NCBI GenBank assembly: GCA_964017155.1 | Contig: OZ024856.1 | Span: 43,343,878 to 43,407,877 of the forward strand | Origin: Oasisia sp. SBJ-2009 | Lineage: Eukaryota > Annelida > Polychaeta > Sabellida > Siboglinidae | Length of the DNA stretch: 64,000 nt | Reading direction: 5' to 3' | In this document: positions 13,661 to 24,543 of the stretch, piece after piece | Position numbering within the stretch: position 1 is the first letter of the stretch | Layout: every line of letters starts with the position of its first letter | Program-made: the position numbers and the translations under genes | Notes under the pieces: generated by a model | Told to the model about the DNA's origin: nothing | The model's database searches: none | The model's input: the letters and a program-made list of their open reading frames with translations, nothing else

Positions 13661-13724
<64 letters not shown>
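13661..13724. repeat. (TA)n-(GA)n compound microsatellite
   Basis: About 26 bp of TA followed by about 38 bp of GA. Confidence 0.95.
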
Positions 13725-13725
<1 letters not shown>

Positions 13726-13929
13726 GCAGGGTAGAGAAATATATGATAAAGATACGAAAGATAACATAATGGAACGAATAGAGGAATACACTACACCGAT
13801 TTATACGACAGCGAATAGAGTACTGACCCAAAATAGGTACCAGAGATAACGTAATGGGAAGTAGACGGAGCAGTACGAGATATGAAGGATGGGACAGCAA
13901 CAGACAACAGCCACATAAACATCGCTACA

Positions 13930-14450
13930 TTGAAAACAGGATAAGTTGTCATCTCGAAGACATTTGCTAATCTCTACTCAAATGCTCACTATAAAGATGA
14001 ATATCCGCGTCGTGGAAGAACGCTAAAATGGTGATAATCTTCAAGAACGGAAATAAGACAGACTTCAAGAATTACAGGCGTACGCACTAAATAAAAGCTA
14101 GATAAGACACTTGACCCAAACCTGTCAGTCACAGGGAGATATGATATCGACCAAGCTGTTTACGGCAGCACTCGATAGCATATTCCGACGACTGACTTGA
14201 GAAACCACAGGCTTGCAGATAGACAACGAATATCTTCGCCGACGACATACTCATATGCGTTAATACACCACATGAACTACATCAACTGCTAAATAAATTA
14301 GCAGGGTATGAAAATGAACAAGTCGAAGACAAAGGTGATGATGGAAAATGGCATACCAACATCAACAACACTGAGATCGAGAACATTGAAAGCTACATCT
14401 ACCTGGGACACAGATACAGCACCATAGAAAAAAACAATTTTTTTTGGAAC
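13930..14450 (+). pseudogene. RTE-like LINE reverse transcriptase fragment
   Basis: Across shifting frames the following order is readable: SWKNAKMVIIFKNGNKTDFK, NYR, then an internally deleted stretch, then GLQIDNEYL, FADDILIC, NTPHELHQLLNKL, and NTEIENIESYIYLGH. This is the order of an RTE-type reverse transcriptase from the finger region past the FADD box. Multiple frameshifts and deletions make it a relic. It lies in the same orientation as the host gene, in the intron before the first TIL exon. Confidence 0.7.
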
Positions 14451-14764
14451 ATGTGAAAGGCTGACATATTACCTGTGACGCGAATAATCGAGAAAACAAT
14501 TAACATAATTTAGCCTACGAAGCAGTTTTTGTAACAACATGTGCCGAAACTGACGACAACAATTGTCACAGCATAATGCGCATTAGACAAATTATACATG
14601 ATGTGAAAACCGATAATTGTAACGGGCTACGTGCATGTTTAGAACATTATATGGATACACCCTTTACAAATCATTTTCCCAAAGAACGTATTGCAACTTC
14701 ATGGACATAATTTTGCTACTTAGATGGTGTGTTGCAGTTGAGCGAATGTTATTTATATTGCTAG

Positions 14765-14935
14765 AAACATGCACCGGTGGACAAGTCTGGCAACGTTGCC
14801 CTTATGCTCGTTGCAAGTACACGTGCAACAGCCAAAGGAGAGTATGCAGCCGCATGTGCGTTCCTGGATGTCGCTGTCCAGGGCAGCGACGCTACTTGAA
14901 AAATGGCAAATGCATAAAGTGGGCACAGTGTGGTG
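14765..14935 (+). CDS. TIL domain exon 1
   Basis: A 171-nt exon, phase 1 at both ends, after ATTGCTAG and before GTAAGTG. It encodes one trypsin-inhibitor-like cysteine-rich domain with ten cysteines: C-x8-C-x4-C-x3-C-x6-C-x3-C-x3-C-x1-C-x11-C-x5-C, containing GGQVWQRC and CVPGCRCP. TIL domains are compact secreted modules, often serine-protease inhibitors, held by five disulfides. It is the first of twelve such exons. The x4 spacing between cysteines 2 and 3 places it in the upstream subfamily (exons 1-5). Confidence 0.88.
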
Positions 14936-15593
14936 GTAAGTGTATAATATAATGTATTGTATGTCATCAGTTTGCTCCTCTAAAACGGTCACACGCCATC
15001 CATCTTTCAAAAATCATTGATGTTTAATAGGTGTGGACAACTGACAATGTTTAAAGGAGTAATGAAAGCTGTGTTTTTTAAATAAGCAAATATTTCGTGT
15101 TATGCACTTAAGCGAATTTTGACCAGTCAATATTGCCCGTCAATTTGCAGCTACAGCTACGTTTTCATTTTAGTCAATTATCGAAATATGAACTTCAAAA
15201 TATACTACTGTTGTGGAATATATGTTTATTGAACATATGAAATCCGTAAGGCTGTCAATGTGTCTATGATTCGAAAAATCAATAAACACAATTTATTTTA
15301 CAACGACATTGTAACAATGTGTTTTCCATTAACGACCTGATTGCAATTGTCTACACATGTAATGGGATGTTGTTTAGTGGACCTTTTGAAGGCCTGTTGG
15401 CAATTAAGCATTATTCTCCAATATGAAGGAAACGTTTACATGACAATAATAGCATGTATCATTCCGGAAATTGACACGATATATATTATCATGCGGATTA
15501 AATACAGCTACACAATATGCGGCAACCGATCATTGTATAGGTTTACATATATGTTTAAGTGGGTATGCAACCACGACGTTATATATATATATA

Positions 15594-15655
<62 letters not shown>

Positions 15656-16243
15656 AATACTCTCCATAAGCTATACAACCTTCGTGGCCATTGTTTCGTA
15701 ATCACAGTAGTATCGATAAACTTCTATGTAGTGCGACTGATCAGGAAAGCATGCTACTAAGTGTCAGAAACAAGCAGTCGTGCGAATTAAAAACAAACCT
15801 ACTGTCGAAAGATGATCCGGCGAAGTTTCCACACGCTGCCAGGGCCGGGAGCTCGTCGTCATCAGCCCAACACACAGGCGTTGAGAGCCTCAGCGTTCAT
15901 CCTGCCGCATGGCGATACAGACCCGAATTATGTCGATACATATTTCATTGACTAATCGAATATCTTATCAGTGTATATCGATGCTTGTGTACCTGTCTTG
16001 CGTATAATCGTACATATATACAATTGTCAGGTTACGTATTCCATTCCTGTCTCTAAATGAACAAAATCCCCCTCTCCTGCGCTAACAATTGATCTAATCT
16101 TTGTTTATTAGAATGCTTCTTAACAAATATAACTTTAATCATAATATTATTGAAGTTTAAATAATATATTGATTGACGTTGGGGGAAATATTAATAGTAA
16201 TAGGTATTTGTGGAATAATCTTAAGTTGTATTTATGTTGTAAG
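14936..16243 (+). other. Intron between TIL exons 1 and 2
   Basis: Contains the TA array 15584-15651 and a short block (15889-15920, CTCAGCGTTCATCCTGCCGC) that recurs before TIL exons 3, 5 and 6 at 16902, 19139 and 24910. The recurrence shows that exon plus upstream intron duplicated as one unit. Confidence 0.75.
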
Positions 16244-16417
16244 AAAAATGCTATGGAGGAAAAGTCTGGCAAGGATGTCCAGAGGCTCGTTGTACATTCA
16301 CGTGCAGCAGACGGAGCAGCGCGAAATGCATAGGTCGGTGCGTTCCCGGATGTGGTTGTCCAATCACGCAGCGCTACCTGAAGAAAGGCAAATGCGTAAA
16401 ATGGGTACAGTGTCGTG
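16244..16417 (+). CDS. TIL domain exon 2
   Basis: A 174-nt phase 1-1 exon after a GTTGTAAG acceptor (AAG type) and before GTAAGTG. All ten cysteines are present: C-x8-C-x4-C-x3-C-x8-C-x3-C-x3-C-x1-C-x11-C-x5-C. It reads YGGKVWQGC at the start and CVPGCGCP in the middle. Closely related to exons 1, 4 and 5. It should contribute one disulfide-rich, potentially protease-inhibiting module. Confidence 0.85.
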
Positions 16418-17265
16418 GTAAGTGTCTAACCTAATGCATTGTATCTGCTCCTCTAAAACCGTCACACGCCACTCACCTCTGAAAAATCATTTATATTGTA
16501 ATACGCGTGGACAAGTGGCAATTTTCAATTAATGTAATATTTGTTTACAAAGCAACGATGTTGGGTTATGTACCTAAGCGAACTAATGCAAACAGTCGAT
16601 TTGCAGCTACCGCCACATTTTTCACATGTGTCAATTATTTAAATATTAACCTCAAAATATACCACCTTTATGGAACATATGAAATCAGGAAGGTTGCTGA
16701 TTTGCGTATGACACGAGTAATTACAATTGAATAAAACGAATACACTCTCGACGACGAATTTGTAACAGTGTGCTTTCTTGACGACTTGAATATAACTGTC
16801 TACATATGTAATGACTTATGGCTCAGTGGAAATGTTTGAGGGCCTGCTTGCAATCATTTAAGCATCATTCTCCAATACGGGCAGACCCGTTCGTAGAGGA
16901 ACTCAGCGTTCATCCTGCCGCAAGGCGATACAGAGCTGAATGATGTCTATACAAACTTCATTGACTAGTAGTATATATTATAACTGTATATTTATGTATT
17001 TTGTAACTGTATTTCTTTCATGTTTAATATATACTATTGTCAGTTTACGTATTCCGCTCTTGCTTATCAATGAACAAAATAGGTTCGAAATGCAAATCAA
17101 CCAAATGACACTTTCAACTTTCACTCTCTCCTGTACTAACATTTAATTCCGTCTTTTTATTAGGATGCTTCTTAACAAAATATTACCATAATTGTTTTGG
17201 AGAGTAAATATTATGTAGACTTGAAAAAAATATAATTGGCAAATGTGTCACTGGAAAAACGCTAC

Positions 17266-17268
<3 letters not shown>
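16418..17268 (+). other. Intron between TIL exons 2 and 3
   Basis: A paralogue of the previous intron: it shares the CTCAGCGTTCATCCTGCCGC block at 16902-16933 and the GCTTCTTAACAAA segment near 17167. No other feature was recognised. Confidence 0.6.

Positions 17269-17320
<52 letters not shown>
17269..17320. repeat. (TA)n array abutting a splice acceptor
   Basis: About 52 bp of TA ending 5 bp before the start of the broken TIL exon 3. It occupies the place where the homologous introns carry the sequence upstream of the acceptor. Confidence 0.95.
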
Positions 17321-17322
<2 letters not shown>

Positions 17323-17325
17323 AAG

Positions 17326-17490
17326 AAAAATGCTCTGGAGAACAAACCTGGCTACGATGGGCAGAGGCTCGTTGCAAATTCACGTGCAGCCGCCGGACCG
17401 CGAAGTGCAAGCGTTGGTGCGTTCCCGGATGTCGTTGTCCAAGCTAGCGACGCTACTTGGACAATGGATGTGCTTGAATGTAATTTTAAG
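17326..17490 (+). pseudogene. Broken TIL domain exon 3
   Basis: Recognisable as a TIL exon (SGEQTWLRW, ARCKFTC, CVPGCRCPS) but disabled. Cysteine 2 is replaced by tryptophan (TGC to TGG). An in-frame TAG follows CVPGCRCPS where exon 4 has a lysine codon, and the end is scrambled with no clear donor. The upstream splice region is a TA array. If spliced in it would truncate the protein, so it is either skipped or dead. Confidence 0.85.
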
Positions 17491-17675
17491 CGTCTAATAT
17501 AATATATAGTAGCTCACCAGTCTGCTCCTCTAAAATTGTATCACAATGTTCTTTTGCAAATATTACATTAATTACTTTAATCGTTTTGAAGTGTAAATAT
17601 GATGTTGAAGTTGAACGAATTAGTAATAGTGAAATGTATTTGTGGAATAATATTAAGTATTATTTATGTTGTTAG

Positions 17676-17846
17676 CAAAATGTTCTGGAGGACAAGTTTG
17701 GCAAAAATGCCCCGAGGCTCGTTGCACATTCACGTGCAAGAGCAGGATCAGGAAATGCACGCGTTGGTGCGTTCCCGGATGTCGTTGTCCAAGCAAACGA
17801 CGCTACTTAAACGATGGCAAATGCGTAAAATGGGCACAGTGTAGTG
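17676..17846 (+). CDS. TIL domain exon 4
   Basis: A 171-nt phase 1-1 exon after ATGTTGTTAG and before GTAAGGG. Ten cysteines with C-x8-C-x4-C-x3-C-x6-C-x3-C-x3-C-x1-C-x11-C-x5-C. It contains SGGQVWQKC, CTFTCKS and CVPGCRCP. Nearly identical to exon 5 at 19326, so the two are recent duplicates. Rich in Arg and Lys, giving a basic module. Confidence 0.9.
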
Positions 17847-17937
17847 GTAAGGGCCAAATATAATATATTGTAATCCACCAGGTTGCTCATTTAATAAATG
17901 CCACTCGCTATTCACTTTTCATAAATGATACATGTTC

Positions 17938-18797
17938 TAAAGGACAAAAAAAGTTAACTGTTTCGTGGTATACACCTAATAGAGTTAATATAAAGTAACC
18001 ATTTCCACATATACTCAATTTTTTTACGTAAGCGGTTTACCAGACAAATATTGTTTAACACCCAGCCATCCAAATACTATGAGCTACCCCCTCTTAGACG
18101 AAGAATGACGTCACGACGGTGATACCCTCTCCACGTAGATTCCCTGCATGGGGTTTGGCTGTTGTCGTGAAATGACTGCAACTCGGCAACGCGCGTAACA
18201 TGCTGATGACGGTAAATATAAAGTTGTATATTATTGTTATCGCTGAAATCATCCCATCAACTGATGATACATGTCTACATCAAAGCATTTCTCCTCAAAA
18301 TGGACCGAGCAAAGTGAACTGTACTGGAGGGATTCCAAACATTACGCCCGCAAATCACCAATGTGAATCCATTGCTTCAATACTACCGGTTGTTTCAACT
18401 ATTATTGCAACCGTATGCCGAACACTAAGGCATAATTACTAAAGTTTACCATAGATTTAACCACAGATTTAGATATACGTCTATAAGCAGCTGCTAGATG
18501 TCACGCCAACTGAACGAACTGTCGAAGACTCGAAGTTGTTGACCCTTAACAACGTCGCCGGAATTTGACCGGCTTCAGCAGAGATATAGAATGCCGCGCG
18601 CTGAATGGCCAAGCCAAGTTAACCCTTCACCTATGGCGGCGTCTAGACCATCGTGGATTTCTTTAGAATTGTTGACTTTAAAGTCATATTCTGAGTAAAC
18701 CGCTGACGTTAAAAAATTGAGTACATGTGGAAATTGTTACTTTGTGTAAACTGTATTAGATGTATGACACGAAACCGTAGCCTTTTTTTGTCCTTTA
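17938..18797. mobile_element. MITE copy 1 with TA target duplication
   Basis: An 856-bp non-coding element (17940-18795) with inverted termini of about 110 bp starting AAGGACAAA, flanked by TA on both sides. The paralogous intron after TIL exon 5 (near 19580) reads straight through ATGTTTTAATATTCATAT without the element, an empty site that confirms TA as the target. A second copy lies at 35717-36548. TA target and TIRs fit a Tc1/mariner-type or similar donor, which is inference. Confidence 0.88.
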
Positions 18798-18819
18798 ATA
18801 TTCATATACACGTTGCAAT

Positions 18820-19047
18820 GTAGAACAAATCATACTACATGAAAACGCTCCTTATAAATACTTCCGTCCAGAATCCATAGGAACTTAATTAATTGAACTG
18901 GTTTACAAATAAAAAACATAATTGAAATATCGCACACTTATGCGATTAACCATGCAAGCATATGACTAGAGTTATCAGAAATAGGCAATTATTCAAAGTC
19001 ACCATTGGCAATAAGAAAACATCCGACATCAAAGGTATCGGTATGTT
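18820..19047. repeat. Duplicated intron block, copy 1
   Basis: About 225 bp closely matching 24317-24543 (shared CTACATGAAAACGCTCC and CATCAAAGGTATCGG). These are corresponding parts of the introns following TIL exons 4 and 5, supporting segmental duplication of exon plus intron. Confidence 0.85.
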
Positions 19048-19325
19048 TGTGGTCGGGAGCACATTAACGTTCCCACATGTTGCCACAGAGCGATCACGTG
19101 GTCCTCAGCTGAAAAGTCAGGCACGCCGTGATGGGTTTCAGCGTTCATCCTGCCGCACGGCGAAATAGTCCCAGTTGACGCCAGTACATATGTCGTTCAA
19201 TAATCGAATATCTTACGACTGTTCTAATAGTTGACCTCCATTTTGTTCGTATTAGAATGCTTCTTAACAATTATTACTTTAATCGTTTTGAAGTGTAAAT
19301 ATTATGTTGAAGTTGACGGAATTAG

Positions 19326-19490
19326 CAAAATGTTCTGGAGGACAAGTTTGGCAAAAATGCCCAGAGGCTCGTTGCACATACACGTGCAAGAGCAAGAAAT
19401 GCACGCGTGGGTGCGTTCCCGGATGTCGTTGTCCAAGCAAACGACGCTACTTAAACGATGGCAAATGCGTAAAATGGGCACAGTGTGGTG
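19326..19490 (+). CDS. TIL domain exon 5
   Basis: A 165-nt phase 1-1 exon after GGAATTAG and before GTAAGGG. Ten cysteines, C-x8-C-x4-C-x3-C-x4-C-x3-C-x3-C-x1-C-x11-C-x5-C; compared with exon 4 it lacks two codons in the loop between cysteines 4 and 5. The 52 bp that precede the acceptor in exon 4 (17624-17675) are absent here, cleanly removed between two TTAG repeats. A TTAG acceptor is thus kept, but the pyrimidine tract is poor. Confidence 0.86.
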
Positions 19491-19603
19491 GTAAGGGCCA
19501 AACAGAATCTATTGTAATCCATCAGGTTGCTAATTTAATAAATACCACTCGCTATTCACTTTTCATAAATAATACATGTTTTAATATTCATATACACGTG
19601 GCT

Positions 19604-19632
19604 GGGCTAAAGTCTCAAAAAATGTACAATTG
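19604..19632 (+). repeat. Left terminal inverted repeat of the 4.7-kb transposon
   Basis: 29 bp, inverted partner of 24284-24312 with three transitions. Starts GGGCTAAAGTCTC and ends TACAATTG. Confidence 0.85.
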
Positions 19633-19986
19633 ACTAAAATCATTTTTTTGTCTCTCACGTCGTCAATTATTAAGTCAGTCTAACGAGATTTTCACCATAT
19701 TTTGATCTCACTAAGTGCCTTTAGGACATATGAAATTTATCTGCCTTGTTAATTTATAAAATAAATTGTCAAAATTTGATAAAGTGTCACAAATGGTCAA
19801 AATTACCCTTCCAGTTGAAGTTTCCAAAGTTTGACGTAGTGCCATACAAAAACGGTGTTGTATTCAACTTTTTGGCGTTCACTGGACAAATGCAATACAT
19901 ATTGGGAATAAACAGTACAAAACATAGGCTTAAAACATGAGGAATACAAAATGTACACATCAATTTCTACAGTGACCAGTTTCTGT

Positions 19987-20725
19987 GTGTCCAGCGTTAT
20001 CGGTTTATAAGGATCAATTACATAAATGTACTATTATTCCTGTATGATTCCTATACATGCATGTTTTCCTTACATGTCAATATAATGATTTGCAAAAGAA
20101 ATAATAGGTAGGTTTAAACCTAAATTTAACGACATTACAACACGTTTATAATAATAAATATGATGTTGCGTTTTAACTGCATGTCCAGCGTCATATATAG
20201 AAACGGCTGCCTTTAAAAAAGTTAGAAACGTACGTCGTTTACATTTTTACATATTAACCACCAACAAGACTTATATATCCCCATCAGTGACAATAGCAAT
20301 ATTCACAATATTTCTCGCTCAAATGAGGACAAAACCGACATTGGAGCGTATCCAGCGTCATTGCGTATCCAGCGTCATCTGTCGGATTACCAAACACTAT
20401 TGCTGAGGGCGCAATCTGCCTTGATATATAGGAATTACGATGATCATTGCATCCTTGGCGGCTGTCTCCATGCTGGTGGGTACTTTTTTATTTTCTACAA
20501 TAATTATTAGATAAGTTGTGGTGGTATGTGTACTTTTTCTAATAAAATGATGTAACATGAATGAAGCCAATATTGTAAGTTAACAAATGTAGCTCCATTT
20601 AACGTTAGTATACGTAACAGCTATATTATGACAAACCAATGAACGATAACATGATATGTTGCTATGTTGGAATGCAGATATGTGACCATCGTAATGTCTA
20701 AGCAACATGATGACGCTGGACACGC
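19987..20725. promoter_or_regulatory. Left subterminal motif cluster (putative transposase-binding sites)
   Basis: Five copies of a motif close to TGTCCAGCGTCAT: 19987-20000, 20181-20194, 20347-20361, 20364-20378 (plus orientation, the last two 17 bp apart) and 20710-20725 (minus orientation). Repeated subterminal motifs are a known feature of several DNA transposon groups, where transposase binds them. Binding here is inferred. Confidence 0.75.
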
Positions 20726-21211
20726 ACATTTAACAAAAAGTACATTAGCCACATGTAGATGATACTGACGTGCTACAATTTAGGCTAGATGTGTTAAGTA
20801 CATATTGATCTTCAAATAAAAGAGGGCGTTCCAATTAGAAATACGATGAGCACACTATTATATATACAAAACATAATAATTGTGGATATCTGCAGACAAA
20901 GGTAAAAAGTAAACATAAATAAGAATAATTTCCATTTAGGTAAGACTAATCAATATACCATTCACAAGCAACGCAAATTACAAAATGGTATAATGCATTT
21001 TGGAAAATTAGCAAATAATTTGAAGAATAATGACCAAACGGCGTGCTCTCTAATGGCGGTAACCATGTACACGCAATTATAGATGAGCTTCTGCAATGCG
21101 TATGGCTCACATATTACAGTTCCCGTTACCTCACATGACCTGCCCACCTCGGGGGATTATTTTCGAAAGCAAATAAGCATTTCCCCCAAACAAAATACAA
21201 GTTGACTAATA

Positions 21212-22850
21212 TTGCAGTCTACATTTGTAGATTACTCAGGACAAGCAAGAGCACGTATGACCAACGTGAACACAATTTTGCCAACGCCGGTGCGCCGTGT
21301 TGACATAATAATGAGGAAGGACGGATTGAATCCTTCGCGAAGCAAAGAAGTGAGAAGGGTTATCGCTGCCCATGAATCACAATTGCAAGAAATGTCAGTC
21401 ATGACAAGGCGGTCACTCTTCACTGGACGTCACCTGAAGAGAATTCGGGCAGGAAGTATGGTCGCGAGGAAGTTGCATCTAGACCGACGATATATTCCCC
21501 ACAAGGATGGCTTGGCAGAACAAAATACGACACACAACGTGAAGTCCAAACGTATGCGACTACACGTGACGCAGTTCATGAAGAGACCGGATAATTCTAC
21601 CTTTCTGCCAGGCAAGAAGGATGCCGTGAAGGATGGCGTGAAGAAGGTACAGAAATATACTTTGAATGACTATATTCGAAATCTGCATGCAAAATTCTGC
21701 GAGGAAAATCCAGATGCAAACATGTATCTGTCCTTCTTTAGACGGGCAACACCGAAACACGTTGCATTGGTACGTTTTGGGAGGAACAGCACATGCTTAT
21801 GCCAGAAGCACCAGAACGTTGCTTTGAAACAGAGGGCCATCAAACAGTTGGGGATGCCAACAAGTCCAAACGTACTATGTACTCAGGTGTCCAATGAAGA
21901 GTTCGAGGAAAGGCTGAGCACACTAGTTGCAAGTACAGTAAAGTTTGAAGAGTGGCGACGAATTGAAATTACACTTTCAGAAGGGAAGTCAACCACCCGG
22001 ATACGGCAAGTCCATGATGAAGTTCCGACAGAACAATTTTGCAAATTGTTCAAGGAGGAGATGGCTCTCTTCCGTGAGCACGTCAGACGCGTGACTATGC
22101 AATATCAGCAAATCTGCAAGCTAAAGGAGAACATGCCAACGACGTCTGCAACCATTCAGATGGACTTTGCGAAAAATTATGTCTGCAGCATGAACGAGGA
22201 GTTTCAACGTGCCTACTTCGACCGCCAACAGGTAACACTACAACCGATGGTGGTGCATTGGAGGATCCAGACACGCACGAACTGAAGCACAAGTCATACA
22301 TGGCTGTATCGAGCGACCGAAGTCACACCAGCGTGGCAGTGTATGCCTTCCTCAAAGCTGTGCTGCCACTTGTGAAGATACATCTTCCCCAGATAGAAGA
22401 GGTGAACTACCTGACAGACCGTCCAAGCTCACAGTATCGTAACCGCACGATACTCTACCTTGTTGAGCACCACAGTAGGTTGTTTGAGCTATCAGTCACC
22501 TGGCAATTCTTCGAATGTGGCCATGGCAAACGGCCATGAGATGGAGTCGGTGGCAGTGCTAAAAGAAGTGCTGACGACGCCGTGAAACGGGGTTACAAGA
22601 TCACATGTGCACAGGAGTTTTTCGCATGGGCACAAACAGCCGAAAGTGGCATCCAACACGTCTTTGTCGGTAAGGAAGACATAAACCATGCTCGTGATGA
22701 AGTCGCGGATTGGGAGACGCGTGCCTACAGAGGTATCATGTCAGTCCACTCATTCATGCGGAAAGCAAACAAGCAACTAGTCGTCCGGGAAACATCATGT
22801 TTCGAAGAGTGTTGCATGAATCCCGGCCACCAGTTTGTGCCCATTTGTTA
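21212..22850 (+). pseudogene. Transposase-like gene remnant of the 4.7-kb element
   Basis: A long open frame (21212-22285) followed by two continuations in other frames. Readable landmarks: QKYTLNDYIRNLHAKF, LCQKHQNVAL, an aspartate in QMDFAKNY, then after a frameshift near 22250 KHKSYMAVSSDRSH, a second aspartate in YLTDRPSSQYRNRTI, and FFECGHGKRP. There a TGA interrupts what I recall as GHGKGPCDG in relatives. Downstream are AVKRGYKITCAQEFFAWAQ and a cysteine-containing end (SCFEECCMNP). The spaced Asp/Asp/Glu suggest a DDE-type integrase fold, by inference. I recognise the family as an uncharacterised invertebrate repeat protein. At least one frameshift and one nonsense change make this copy inactive. 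Confidence 0.72.
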
Positions 22851-23422
22851 GGGTCGGTCACTAGTGGCCTCTACACCGCCACCGTTCAACTACAGCAGCT
22901 CCAGTTCCATTCGGGTATTGGCGAGATTGACTGCATGTCGTCACATGCGCTTGTAAATATACATTCCTATGTGCACAGTTTACAATTAATCGGTTACAAT
23001 AAAATACAAAGATCGTTGGGACAACTTTTCTCAACCAATGTGAATATAACTAATCGCATGTCAAGCGACATTCGTTAAGCGAACGAAATAACAAACAAAT
23101 ATATATCGCTAATTGGGAGATACAAGCTGGCGACAATAGTATGCAGTAATTAATCACTGTTTATATTCAAACATTATCAGTCTCTGTTAGCTATCAACCT
23201 AATATCTGGTTGTTCAGTTTGTTAGACAAAATACGTTAACATATGCTACGTTCATACCATATAATATTTTAATTATTTTATACATTAATGGAACATGCAA
23301 ATTTCCTAAAATGCATACGCATTATTACACATATTCTTGCATGTTTAGAAAATTTTCCTTGTATGTCTTGTAATTCGTAATTGATAATAATGATTTTGTT
23401 TATATGTAATGGCATTTTGCGT

Positions 23423-24128
23423 GCGTGTCCAGCGTCACCGCAGAGTGTCCAGCGTCATCAGTTATTAACTGAAAAATAATATGTAAGTAGGATCGATATG
23501 CTGGCGACAATACTTTATTTTGGAACTGTTGTGTAATTGCTCATTATTTACATATTTTAATAAAAATACACAAAGAGATGCTACGTTCACAATTTTGAAT
23601 TAGTGTATGTCACTACGAACTATAACAAATTCAATATAAACATTACTGGCTATGTAGGTGCATGCTTAAAATCGTATGAGTACTTGTTTTGTCATTTCTG
23701 ACGAAGGATAACGATTGTATTCAATTGAAGCTACATTGCGTGTCCAGCGTCATAAACACATACCAACTTTGTAGGTCACAGTTTACCTACTGTCGATTGC
23801 CGGACGCCTGTGACAGTTAGCACATTGATAAAGATAAATGATCGTGGTTACTGGTTATGCACAAACAATCATTCCACATGCTTTTCTGAGATAACTGCAC
23901 TAATTGAAAATAGGTCGTTCCAAGAAACAACAGTGAGCAAAAACTATCACCATAGTAACAACATCGATAAACAATGTTTCCAAGTCAAATTGAATCGTAT
24001 AACTCTTGATATCTATTAAACGTTATGTACTCTAAATAACATAAGAATATTTTTTAGTTTATATTTAACTATAACTACTCAAATTGTACGCATTGTTGTA
24101 ATTTTTCGTTAATGACGCTGGACACGCG
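23423..24128. promoter_or_regulatory. Right subterminal motif cluster
   Basis: Four copies of the same motif: 23423-23437, 23445-23458 and 23738-23753 in plus orientation, and 24112-24128 in minus orientation. The outermost copy on each side faces inward symmetrically (19987 plus, 24112 minus), forming an inner inverted pair. Confidence 0.75.
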
Positions 24129-24283
24129 ATGAAAATCACGTCTAATTTTGAGTGACTGTCATAACAAAAGTAACACATATTTCACTGAACTATTTATGTA
24201 ACATATGCCTCAATATATGTACAAAGAGAAAATAAAATTTAATTGGTCAGAATAAAACATTTATTTTTCGACCTGCTAAAACC

Positions 24284-24312
24284 CAATTGTACATTTTCTG
24301 GGACTTTGGCCC
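24284..24312 (-). repeat. Right terminal inverted repeat of the 4.7-kb transposon
   Basis: Reverse complement starts GGGCCAAAGTCCC and ends TACAATTG; partner of 19604-19632. Confidence 0.85.
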
Positions 24313-24316
24313 GACT

Positions 24317-24543
24317 ATGTTCAACAAATCCTACTACATGAAAACGCTCCTTATAAATACTTCCGTCCAGAATCCATAGTAACTTAATGAATTGACCTGG
24401 TTTACAAATAAAAAACACAATTGAAATTTCGCACACTTATGCGATTGACCATGCAAGCATGTCACTAGAGGTATCAGAAACAGGCAATTATTCAAAGTAC
24501 CATTGGCAATAAGAAAACATCCGACATCAAAGGTATCGGCATG
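24317..24543. repeat. Duplicated intron block, copy 2
   Basis: Matches 18820-19047 and resumes immediately after the 4.7-kb transposon, which fixes the transposon's right edge. Confidence 0.85.

Larger units (their letters stand above)
12028..13929 (+). other. Intron sequence with microsatellites
   Basis: Between the chitin-binding exon and a LINE fragment. It contains the TA array at 12521-12739 and the TA/GA array at 13661-13724; otherwise no exon, RNA gene or transposon end was recognised. Confidence 0.45.
19604..24312 (+). mobile_element. 4.7-kb DNA transposon with subterminal TGTCCAGCGTCA motifs
   Basis: Bounded by 29-bp inverted repeats starting GGGCTAAAGT / GGGCCAAAGT (26 of 29 identical). 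It carries one transposase-like gene remnant (21212-22850) and nine copies of a 12-14-bp motif near TGTCCAGCGTCA, all in the two flanking zones. Comparison with the paralogous intron after TIL exon 4 places the insertion within a few bases (empty sequence ACACGTTGCAATGTAGAAC) and suggests a 4-bp target duplication (GGCT/GACT here). Superfamily not assigned. Confidence 0.82.

Noticed and set aside
18200..18442. Open frame shared by both MITE copies (18200-18442, 35936-36205)
   Set aside because: It lies inside a non-autonomous element and differs by frame-affecting deletions; no transposase motif.
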